From a bacterium (GTDB lineage: Bacteria > Acidobacteriota > Thermoanaerobaculia > Multivoradales > JAHEKO01), in NCBI GenBank assembly GCA_024224155.1, contig JAAENP010000217.1:1-38087 (forward strand): 38,087 bases of DNA, written 5' to 3'. The notes under the pieces are model-generated. The model worked only from the letters and a program-made list of their open reading frames with translations. It was not told where the DNA came from and ran no database searches. The position numbers and the translations under genes were made by a program. Shown piece by piece: positions 14,643-21,256 of the stretch. Each line of letters opens with the position of its first letter. The first letter of the stretch is position 1.

Positions 14643-15929
14643 CTATAGGTTCCTGAAATCGATGACCGATTGGACCTGGCGGCGGCGGTAGCGGCGATCC
14701 GACAGCTGGGCTTTGTCGGCCGGCGTGTCCGGCTCGTTGTAGATGCGGTCCTCGATGCTGGTGATGGGCGGGGCCACGTACTTCATGTCTCGCTGATCCG
14801 TCCGAACCAGTGCGGTGATGCGCATCAGCTTGAGCGGGCTGCCGTTCCAGACCCAGGGTGGCGCCGCCTGGTCGAGGGCGTCGTCCTTGTGATTGAACAG
14901 CCACTCGTCCGTGGCATTGGCGCCATCGTTGACGATGCCGTCGCCATTGGAGTCGACTCCCAGCGCGATCTGGAGATCCCAGACGTTGTCGGCGATGTCT
15001 TCGGCCGCCGACGGATTACTCGGGTGGATGTCATTGGAGCCCGGATAGAAGCGCGCGCGGGAGAGCCGCGGCACGAGCGTCCGGTTCGGATCGGTCGTAT
15101 CCGTCGTATCGCGGAGGTAGTAGCGGTACTCCTCGAGCACTCCGACATAGGCGGCCGAGGTCATCTGGGGCGGAAAAACACCGTTCGGCATCAACTGCTG
15201 GTAGTACGTGGCCTGCCGCGTGCCAGCGGTTCTGACGAAGTTCAAGGTAACGCCCTGAATCTCGTTCTCTCCGTCGATCACCGTTTGAGCGATCGTGCCG
15301 CCGGTGAGCTCGACGATTCCGTACAGACTCGTTCCAAGCGGGCTGACCACGATCAGTGCCTCGGGGTCACCGCCGTTGGCGTTGGTCACGGCCTCTGCCA
15401 GCACACCCAGATCCTGCTCCACACCCATCGCGCTCAGCCTGCCGACAGTGAGCGTGTTGCCCCCAAACTGGGGCACCGAAACCTGGCTCTGGTAGACCGA
15501 GCCGAAGAGCACACCGCGAACGGTCAGGGTGTCGGTCCCGGGCAGAATCGGCGGCGTGGTCGCGCCACCGATTCGAGTGCCCGCGGCGACGTTGTTACCG
15601 ATCGTGAGAGCGGCGCCGTTCGGCAACAACTGACCGGTGTAGGGTGCGTTCGGGGGTATGAAGGTCGGCAGCCCACCGCGGCCCGCCATGCGCGCATAGC
15701 GCTGGGTGTCGTAGAGAGCGACCCGGAGATTCTGCTGAAGGTCGGCCAGCTGGGTCTGGTTCCTTGCGACTCGCACGCTGACCTGAAACAGCGACAGGAC
15801 CCCGACCATGACCATGACCGTAATCGTCATGGCCAGCATCATCTCGATCAAGGTGAAGCCCTCGGAGACGCGTTTCCCAGACCTTCGGTTTCGGTCCCGG
15901 CTTCGATTCGATTGCTTGGCTGTACTCAT
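14643..15929 (-). CDS. PilW-like minor pilin
   Basis: A 428-residue prepilin. A basic leader is cleaved between G24 and F25 (SEG/FTLIEMMLAM, Glu at +5), followed by a 20-residue hydrophobic helix. The conserved PilW opening is ...LADLQQNLRVALYDTQRYARMAGRGG. The globular domain is long and includes DSNGDGIVND (about 323-332), a D-x-N-x-D-type loop that may bind calcium, and a terminal LMRITALVRTDQRD strand. It lies 20 nt after pilV and 11 nt before pilX, so it is co-transcribed. Confidence 0.9.
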   Translation of the reverse strand: MSTAKQSNRSRDRNRRSGKRVSEGFTLIEMMLAMTITVMVMVGVLSLFQVSVRVARNQTQLADLQQNLRVALYDTQRYARMAGRGGLPTFIPPNAPYTGQLLPNGAALTIGNNVAAGTRIGGATTPPILPGTDTLTVRGVLFGSVYQSQVSVPQFGGNTLTVGRLSAMGVEQDLGVLAEAVTNANGGDPEALIVVSPLGTSLYGIVELTGGTIAQTVIDGENEIQGVTLNFVRTAGTRQATYYQQLMPNGVFPPQMTSAAYVGVLEEYRYYLRDTTDTTDPNRTLVPRLSRARFYPGSNDIHPSNPSAAEDIADNVWDLQIALGVDSNGDGIVNDGANATDEWLFNHKDDALDQAAPPWVWNGSPLKLMRITALVRTDQRDMKYVAPPITSIEDRIYNEPDTPADKAQLSDRRYRRRQVQSVIDFRNL

Positions 15930-15949
15930 ATTCTCTGATCCCGTGAGTC

Positions 15950-16492
15950 TCAGTTCGATCGGATGGTGTTCAAGGTGATGGTCCGAGCCGGTCCGAGCAG
16001 ACTCGATTGACCGCCACGCTGGACCTCGATCAGCACCTGCTTCAAATGAACATTGCCGACGTGGGCGGTACCCTGCAGCGCCTCGGTCTCGTCGAGCACC
16101 TCGTCATCGATCGCGCTGATGTGAAACTGCCGCACGGTGACCGTCTTCGACCACAGGTAGCTGGTTCCGGCGGGCGCCGGCGCGTCCTCCCAAGTGTGCG
16201 TCGCGGGATCGAAGTACTGGTCGTTTACCAGCTCACCGCTGCCGGAGGGAACATCCATCACGGGTACCGGAGCTCCTGTTGGGTCACTGAAAGGCGCCTG
16301 AAAGTAGTTTTCCATCTCTGACCGTGCGAAAGCGGCCGCGCGCGTGTTGTCGTAGGCCATCTGGTTGGTGACCGTCGAGCGAGTAAAGATCGGCACCACG
16401 CCGAGCAGCACAATGAGCAGGAAAAAGCTCGCTACCAGCACTTCGATCAGCGAAAAGCCTTCTGACCTGCGCAATGACTTCATGTTTCTCAT
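15950..16492 (-). CDS. PilV-like minor pilin
   Basis: A 180-residue prepilin with leader MRNMKSLRRSEG/FSLIEVLVAS: cleavage after G12, Glu at +5. The hydrophobic helix FFLLIVLLGVVPIFTRSTV follows. The body is of PilV type (ARSEMENYFQAPF; terminal VEVQRGG-like strand LIEVQRGGQSS). The ATG at 16492 is used; the ATG at 16483 is an alternative and neither has a strong Shine-Dalgarno. The longer in-frame extension to 16654 overlaps fimT and is rejected. Second gene of the operon, 20 nt after the FimT-like stop. Confidence 0.88.
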   Translation of the reverse strand: MRNMKSLRRSEGFSLIEVLVASFFLLIVLLGVVPIFTRSTVTNQMAYDNTRAAAFARSEMENYFQAPFSDPTGAPVPVMDVPSGSGELVNDQYFDPATHTWEDAPAPAGTSYLWSKTVTVRQFHISAIDDEVLDETEALQGTAHVGNVHLKQVLIEVQRGGQSSLLGPARTITLNTIRSN

Positions 16493-16512
16493 CTCGTTCG
16501 CCGACCTTTCGT

Positions 16513-17097
16513 CTAGTACCAGACCCAAGGATGCGGGCCTTCGTCCCGAGCCCACCACTTGGCTCCGTCCCACTTTCTGATCTCGATCCGGGCGACCGAC
16601 CGGGGCTGGACGCTCACTTCCAGGAAATTGCGCGGATTGGCCGGATGGTCGCACAACCGGTACCCCCCCACCGCATCGACCGAGCCGTCCGCATTGAAAC
16701 GTGCCTTGGTCGTGCCATCGAAGCCCCAGATCGCTCCTCCGAGAGCCGCCGCCGGCTTGCCGATGTAGAGACCGGCCTGCAGGGTCGTGCGCATCAACAC
16801 CTCTTCGCCGACATCGAGCAGGCCGTCGTCGTTGTCGTCAACCCACGACAGGATCTCTCGAGTCCCGCCGTCGATCGAATAGACCGTCGGCCGGCTGTTC
16901 TTGAGCGCCTGGTAACGAGCCAGGCGAAGCCCGTTCGTGGTCTCCGTGGCGGTGCCCATCAGCTTGTTTCTGTTGATCAACTTGTCGAGCGCGGGGAAAC
17001 CGATCAGCACGATCAGGGCGACCAGAGCCATTACGATCATTAGCTCAATCAAGGTGAAGCCTCGGCGAAGTACAGATTTGGGTTTGCGGCAGTTCAT
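16513..17097 (-). CDS. FimT/GspH-like minor pseudopilin
   Basis: A 194-residue prepilin: leader MNCRKPKSVLRRG/FTLIELMIVM with cleavage after G13 and Glu at +5, then a GspH/FimT-type body (NRNKLMGTATETTNGLRLARYQALKNSRPTVY). DDNDDGLLD at 87-95 is a calcium-loop-like acidic motif. First gene of the minor-pilin operon. The start codon has no convincing Shine-Dalgarno, and a -24/-12 promoter match ends about 15 bp upstream, so the message may be nearly leaderless. Role by family: initiates pilus assembly with PilV/W/X/Y1. Confidence 0.9.
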   Translation of the reverse strand: MNCRKPKSVLRRGFTLIELMIVMALVALIVLIGFPALDKLINRNKLMGTATETTNGLRLARYQALKNSRPTVYSIDGGTREILSWVDDNDDGLLDVGEEVLMRTTLQAGLYIGKPAAALGGAIWGFDGTTKARFNADGSVDAVGGYRLCDHPANPRNFLEVSVQPRSVARIEIRKWDGAKWWARDEGPHPWVWY

Positions 17098-17112
17098 GGC
17101 TTGGTCCAGCTA

Positions 17113-17129
17113 GCGCAAATCGAGTGCCA
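17113..17129 (-). promoter_or_regulatory. Sigma-54 (-24/-12) promoter match for the minor-pilin operon
   Basis: Minus strand reads TGGCACTCGATTTGCGC: the essential GG and GC are separated by exactly 10 bases, and TGGCAC-N5-TTGC matches the consensus at nearly every position. The predicted start is near 17103, only about 6 nt before the FimT ATG. Many type IV pilus genes use sigma-54. Confidence 0.55.
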
Positions 17130-17161
17130 AAGCTCGGCAGCGCTCGCCAGAGAGCCCTAAC

Positions 17162-17173
17162 GTTCTCAAGAAC
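17162..17173. promoter_or_regulatory. Inverted repeat upstream of the pilin promoter
   Basis: GTTCT-CA-AGAAC lies about 60-70 bp upstream of the predicted transcription start. It has the size of an activator half-turn site, with no known protein assigned. Confidence 0.3.
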
Positions 17174-17185
17174 AACGGTTTAGCC

Positions 17186-17212
17186 TCGAGACCGCGGGAT
17201 TCGGTCGAGACC
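17186..17212. promoter_or_regulatory. Paired TCGAGACC direct repeats, possible upstream activating sequence
   Basis: TCGAGACC occurs at 17186-17193 and 17205-17212, about 83-109 bp upstream of the predicted sigma-54 start. This is the usual distance for enhancer-binding-protein sites. Assignment is inference from position and repetition only. Confidence 0.3.
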
Positions 17213-17302
17213 CCGCCAGGCCTGCAGTTGTTACCAAACGAAACGCTTCTGCCAAGACTCGGCAACGCCCACGGGGGGGCAGGTGGCCCCAAACGCGCTC
17301 CC

Positions 17303-18343
17303 TCAGCGCAGGGACTTGGCTTGGACAAGCGCCGAGACGCGAAGCCGACGCGGTTCGAGCATGCGGGCGGCGTTCTGAGCAACCAGAGCCCACTCGCGGT
17401 CACCCTCACTCAGGTAGCCAAAGGCGGAGGCCGGCCGGCCGGCCACGCATTCGGTCACGCCCCGCCGGTAGTGCTTGAGCATGCGAGCCACTCGAATCGA
17501 GAGCCCGCGCGAAGGCGCGCCCTGCTCGAATCCTGAATCGATTCCAGCCAGCACCGAGCCGAACGCTCGGCAGGCATTTCGAGATCCTGCCAGCGAGTAA
17601 CTCTCGATCTCGAACTGCAGATCCCGTCGGCTGGTTCGCAGGGCACCGCCCTCGCGCCTAAAGATCGCGGACCAGCGTTCGACACGCTCGCGGTGCTTCC
17701 GGCTGCCGGCCCGGATGACGATGCTGGCGCGCTCGGGCTCAGGATCCGCACGGGCGTCCGGAGATTGCTCGGAGGTCGACTCGCCAGGAGCGGCTGCGGC
17801 ACCGGACTGCGGAGCCTCGGGCAGAGACGCCAGTGTCGCTGTCCACGAGTCGGCGGGCGGCGCGAGCTGCTCCCGGTGATTCTCTACAGCCCGGCTCGCC
17901 GCTTCGGTGAGACGCTCGAGATGGGCCGTGACGAGCTCGCGTCGCTGCCGAGGGCTCGAGCCGACCCGTGAGCTCTGTGGCTGGTCCCGCCCCAGCGGAG
18001 CCACCTCTTGGCCGGCGCAGCGCCGCAGCGACCGGCCCCGGGCCTCGAGAATCGAAGCTCGCGATCTCGCGTCGCGAATGGTTGCCGCCAGCTCCCGGAC
18101 GATCTCGAGCGCTTCCGCGCCGACCGCCAACCGGGCGGCCAGCGCGGTGGAGAGCTCGCTCGAAGCCGCCGGCCGGATGGGTTTCCGGCAGAGCTCATCG
18201 GCCTCGGCAAGCAGCGCCCACGCCACCTCATTCGGATCCGTGGACGTCCGGACCGAGAGGGTTCCGAGCCACAGAGCCAGGCCGGCGACCAGGGCCGCCG
18301 CGGCCAGAATCAAACAGGTCTTCGTGCTGAAGCGGGGCATCAT
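17303..18343 (-). CDS. Membrane-anchored protein of unknown function
   Basis: A 346-residue protein that I do not recognise. Residues 8-28 form a single N-terminal membrane segment (TCLILAAAALVAGLALWLG), with the rest predicted outside the cytoplasm. Two Arg/Ala-rich helical regions (about 40-170 and 245-346) flank a Pro/Ser/Glu linker (about 180-210). Isolated cysteines (about 53, 110, 260, 305) could form disulfides. A GGAG precedes the start, which can be either of two adjacent ATGs (18343 or 18340). It is on the same strand as and 205 bp upstream of the pilin operon, and divergent from the glycosyltransferase. A pilus-related role is possible but unsupported. Confidence 0.75.
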   Translation of the reverse strand: MMPRFSTKTCLILAAAALVAGLALWLGTLSVRTSTDPNEVAWALLAEADELCRKPIRPAASSELSTALAARLAVGAEALEIVRELAATIRDARSRASILEARGRSLRRCAGQEVAPLGRDQPQSSRVGSSPRQRRELVTAHLERLTEAASRAVENHREQLAPPADSWTATLASLPEAPQSGAAAAPGESTSEQSPDARADPEPERASIVIRAGSRKHRERVERWSAIFRREGGALRTSRRDLQFEIESYSLAGSRNACRAFGSVLAGIDSGFEQGAPSRGLSIRVARMLKHYRRGVTECVAGRPASAFGYLSEGDREWALVAQNAARMLEPRRLRVSALVQAKSLR

Positions 18344-18416
18344 GGGTCTCTCCTCATCCGGGACAGACGCGAACCCAGCCAGCTTTCTGGCGCTCGGCTA
18401 GAATCTCTTCGTTTTG

Positions 18417-19343
18417 ATGAGCAATCCGAACACCCCCCGCGTTGCGGCGCTGGTGCTGAACTACAACGGCAAGGACATCACTCTCCAATCGCTGGCCAGC
18501 CTGGAGAAGATGGTCTATCCGTCTTTCGATCTCATTCATATAGACAATGGGTCGACCGACGGCTCCAGCGAGGCGGTCCGGGAGCAACATCCCCGAGTCA
18601 TCCAGATCCGTGTAGAACAGAACAGCGGCGCTGCCAATGGAATGAACGCCGGGCTCGTCTACGCTTGCCGGGAGAAGTACGACTACATCCTAGCCTTGAA
18701 CAACGACATCGAAGTCGACCCGGAGATGCTCACCGAGCTGATGAAGGTCGCCGAAGGCACCGAGGACCTCGGCTGCGTCGGTCCGAAGGCTTATTACTAC
18801 TGGGCGCGGGAGAAGATCTGGTCCGCCGGCGGCATCATCCGGTTCAAGGAGTCGGTGACCCGTGAACGAGGCATGCTCGAAGACGACCACGGCCAGTACG
18901 ACCGCGATCAGGAGGTCTCGTACATCAACGGCTGCGCCCTCTTGACGCCGCGGCGCGTGGTTGAAGCGATCGGACTCTGGGACCCCATCTTCCACCTGGC
19001 CGTGGAGGACGCCGACTGGTGCATGCGTATGAAACAGCGCGGCTATCGCTGCATGTATGCCCACCGCGCCAAGCTCTGGCATATGGTCTCCCACACCGCC
19101 GGCGGCTACGTGCCCCGCCGGACCTTCAACACCGGGCGCAGCGCCGCCCTCTTCGTGAGGCGTTACGCCAACCCCTGGCAGTGGCTGACGTTCTTGGGGT
19201 TCACGGCGGCCGGCGTCGTCTGGGCCTTCTTCAGGGAGCTGCCAAGGGGCAATCAGATGGCCGCGATCAAGAAAGCCCACGGAGTTCTCGTCGGCCTGGG
19301 GACCAGAATGCCGAAGCCTCCCGGGCTGAAGGGTTCTTCTTAA
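18417..19343 (+). CDS. Family 2 glycosyltransferase (rhamnosyltransferase-like)
   Basis: A 308-residue GT-A enzyme. Seen: VAALVLNYNGKDITLQSLASL (9-29), HIDNGSTDGS (41-50), NSGAANGMNAGL, the metal-binding region ALNNDIEVD (93-101), YINGCALLTPRRVVEAIGLWDP, and the acceptor-site LAVEDADWCMRMKQRGYR with a catalytic-type ED near residue 190. A C-terminal hydrophobic stretch WLTFLGFTAAGVVWAFFRELP may tether it to the membrane. Family role: transfer of a sugar, often rhamnose, to surface polysaccharide or glycolipid. The ATG at 18417 is preferred over the TTG at 18414. No other glycan genes are adjacent. Confidence 0.9.
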   Translation: MSNPNTPRVAALVLNYNGKDITLQSLASLEKMVYPSFDLIHIDNGSTDGSSEAVREQHPRVIQIRVEQNSGAANGMNAGLVYACREKYDYILALNNDIEVDPEMLTELMKVAEGTEDLGCVGPKAYYYWAREKIWSAGGIIRFKESVTRERGMLEDDHGQYDRDQEVSYINGCALLTPRRVVEAIGLWDPIFHLAVEDADWCMRMKQRGYRCMYAHRAKLWHMVSHTAGGYVPRRTFNTGRSAALFVRRYANPWQWLTFLGFTAAGVVWAFFRELPRGNQMAAIKKAHGVLVGLGTRMPKPPGLKGSS

Positions 19344-19406
19344 TGTCTTCTTGGCGGCGCAGGGCGCCTTCGGCTAACAGTAGTATGGAGTTGGCAGGAG
19401 GCTCTC

Positions 19407-19751
19407 CTGAATCTCGCCAAGCTCATCGCCGGTCTCAAGCGAAGGCCGACCCCCGTGCGCAGTGCGCTTGAGCGGCGCTGGTCTTCCGACCGGCGCGTCG
19501 TCGAGCGTCGCGCGCGTGACATACCGGTGACGACCGAACGCCGCAGCTTGCCGGAGCGGCGCGCAGCAGGCGATCGGCGCAGTGGTCTCGACCGGCGTGG
19601 CAACAAGGCAATCATGACGCTCTGGCTGCATCGCTGCTCCCAGGTCGTCGAAGATCACCGCCAGTGCGGCCAGCCCGCCATCCTGCACTCCCGGCACGGC
19701 TGGCGTTGCTATTGGCATCTCGATCAGAGCGCTGGCCGTCGAAGCAACTAG
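19407..19751 (+). CDS. Small Arg-rich protein with Cys/His cluster, probable CTG start
   Basis: A 114-residue protein of unknown function. A perfect AGGAGG (19396-19401) lies 5 nt before CTG 19407, giving MNLAKLIAGLKRRPTPVR; no ATG exists in this frame, and the first standard alternative is GTG 19455 with only AAGG. Residues about 20-70 hold seven [E/D]RR triplets at 7-12 residue spacing (ERRW, DRRV, ERRA, ERRS, ERRA, DRRS, DRRG). The C-terminal 45 residues contain HRC, RQCG, RHGWRC and WHL, a plausible zinc site. It precedes a PilZ gene by 45 bp in the same direction. The RR-rich pattern recalls the RxxxR region of PilZ proteins, but homology is not claimed. Confidence 0.55.
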   Translation: MNLAKLIAGLKRRPTPVRSALERRWSSDRRVVERRARDIPVTTERRSLPERRAAGDRRSGLDRRGNKAIMTLWLHRCSQVVEDHRQCGQPAILHSRHGWRCYWHLDQSAGRRSN

Positions 19752-19796
19752 AATCTTCTCGATCTTCTGCTCGCAGTGGCGGTAGACTTCTGCGTC

Positions 19797-20597
19797 ATGG
19801 ACGACTCTCGGCACAGGCGCTACAAGAAGCGTCTGCAGGTTCGGTTCTGGCGGCAGGGGGACGACAACAGCCATTCCGGCTACACCACTAACATCTCGAT
19901 GACCGGGATGTTCGTCGCGACCAACACTCCGGTCCGACCCGACGAAAGGATCAAGGTAGAGATCCTCGGCGATGACGGCGGCCGCGTCTTGTACGGCGAA
20001 GTCGTACATGCCGCGCGCGTTTCGCCGCTGCTCAGCAAGCTCCGGCAGGCCGGGATGGGCATCCGTCTGCTCGGCGTCGATGAATTGGTCGGTGAACTGA
20101 TCGGGCGGGATCGAGGACGGTTGCGCGAAGAAGTCGAGTTCCGCGTCCACGCTCCGATGCGAACCGGGTACGAACAGCCCGCCGGGCCGGGCGCCGCCCA
20201 ATCGCACAGCGAGCCGGCTCGGTCCGAGGAACCCCTCGACACGACACCCGAAGACGAATCCGAGTGGGTGGAAACGGTGAGTCCACTCGACCCGACCTTG
20301 TTTTCGATCCGCTTCGAGAGCGGCGAGGAGTTTCTTTCCGCGTTCAGGCGCGAGCTCCAGCACGGGGGCATGTTCATCAAGACCCATCATCCGCCGGGCG
20401 TCGACGAGGAAGTGACTGTCGAGATCAAGAGGCCGGCCGAAGAGCCCGTGCGTTTGCCGGCTCGGGTGGTGAGCCGGCGAAACCCCGACAGCGCGGTCGA
20501 TTCTCGGAATCCCCCCGGAATCAACGTCGACTTCAAAGACCTGAAGAGCGCCCTGGAGGAATTGAATCGCTTGCGTGATATCACGCAAGAGGACTGA
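19797..20597 (+). CDS. Two-domain PilZ protein (c-di-GMP receptor candidate)
   Basis: A 266-residue cytoplasmic protein. The first PilZ domain (about 5-115) has the arginine motif in RHRRYKKRLQVRFW and NISMTGMFV, an N-x-S-x-x-G box; these are the two c-di-GMP-contacting elements of the family. The second, degenerate domain (about 160-265) has SIRFESGEEFLSAF, ELQHGGMFIKT and INVDF, but no RxxxR, so it probably does not bind nucleotide. The arrangement resembles the myxobacterial/acidobacterial PilZ subfamily. The ATG at 19797 is used; a GTG 21 nt upstream is an alternative. Its proximity to a pilus operon and a glycosyltransferase suggests surface or motility control. Confidence 0.85.
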   Translation: MDDSRHRRYKKRLQVRFWRQGDDNSHSGYTTNISMTGMFVATNTPVRPDERIKVEILGDDGGRVLYGEVVHAARVSPLLSKLRQAGMGIRLLGVDELVGELIGRDRGRLREEVEFRVHAPMRTGYEQPAGPGAAQSHSEPARSEEPLDTTPEDESEWVETVSPLDPTLFSIRFESGEEFLSAFRRELQHGGMFIKTHHPPGVDEEVTVEIKRPAEEPVRLPARVVSRRNPDSAVDSRNPPGINVDFKDLKSALEELNRLRDITQED

Positions 20598-20644
20598 CTC
20601 CCGGGCCGCTACCGGATTCTAGCCGGCTTCTAGAAAGGGACCCC

Positions 20645-21256
20645 ATGCGACGAGCCACTCTGTATCTCTTCTTCGCGACGCTCACATGGACCGTCCTGCC
20701 CTCGGCCGCCGCCGAGGAGCTTCCTGCGATCGCGAACGCCGAACAGCAGATCGCCTCTGCCGTGGCCGCCGCTCCCGAAGACCGGCGCGAAGCGGCGACC
20801 GTTCTCGGCTACGACAGCGACGGCACCCTGGTCGAGCTGCGACGGGGCTCGAACGAGATCATCTGCCTGGCCGACAACCCGAAGGACGATCGGTTCCAGG
20901 TCGCCTGCTACCACGAGTCTCTCGAGCCCTTCATGGTTCGCGGACGCGAGCTTCGCGCCCAGGGGCTGGGGTCGACCGAAGCCCTCAGCGCTCGCCACGC
21001 CGAAGCCGAGGAAGGCAAGCTGGAGCTACCGGAATCGCCCGCGGCGCTCTACAACCTGGGCGGCTCCCTCGACATCTATGATCCGGAAACCGGCGCGGTC
21101 GGCGGCGGCCACTGGGTCTGGTCGATCTACACGCCCTACGCTACCGAGTCGTCGACGGGCTTGCCGACGACGCCCCAGGCACCGGGGGCTCCATGGATCA
21201 TGCGACCGGGAACGGCTTCGTCGCACATCATGGTCGTTCAGCCGCGCGAACCTTGA
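20645..21256 (+). CDS. Secreted protein of unknown function
   Basis: A 203-residue protein with a signal peptide (MRRATLYLFFATLTWTVLPSAAA, cleavage near residue 23). The mature part has conserved-looking blocks: TVLGYDSDGTLVELRRGSNEIICLADNP, FQVACYHESLEPFMVRGRELRAQG, and a C-terminal GGHWVWSIYTPYATESSTGLP ... PGAPWIMRPGTASSHIMV. Two cysteines (ICLAD, ACYHE) may pair. I do not recognise a named family. GGGA precedes the ATG by 5 nt. Its TGA stop overlaps the ATG of the next gene by one base, so the two are translationally coupled. Confidence 0.8.
   Translation: MRRATLYLFFATLTWTVLPSAAAEELPAIANAEQQIASAVAAAPEDRREAATVLGYDSDGTLVELRRGSNEIICLADNPKDDRFQVACYHESLEPFMVRGRELRAQGLGSTEALSARHAEAEEGKLELPESPAALYNLGGSLDIYDPETGAVGGGHWVWSIYTPYATESSTGLPTTPQAPGAPWIMRPGTASSHIMVVQPREP

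Noticed and set aside
17098-17302. c-di-GMP (GEMM) riboswitch upstream of the pilin operon
   Set aside because: The hallmark GCAAAGCC/GGGCAAACC and paired tetraloop-receptor segments are absent; the region fits promoter and activator sites better.
19343-19471. 42-codon frame starting at TAATG directly after the glycosyltransferase
   Set aside because: No family similarity or Shine-Dalgarno of its own; the CTG-initiated frame has the AGGAGG and a structured product.
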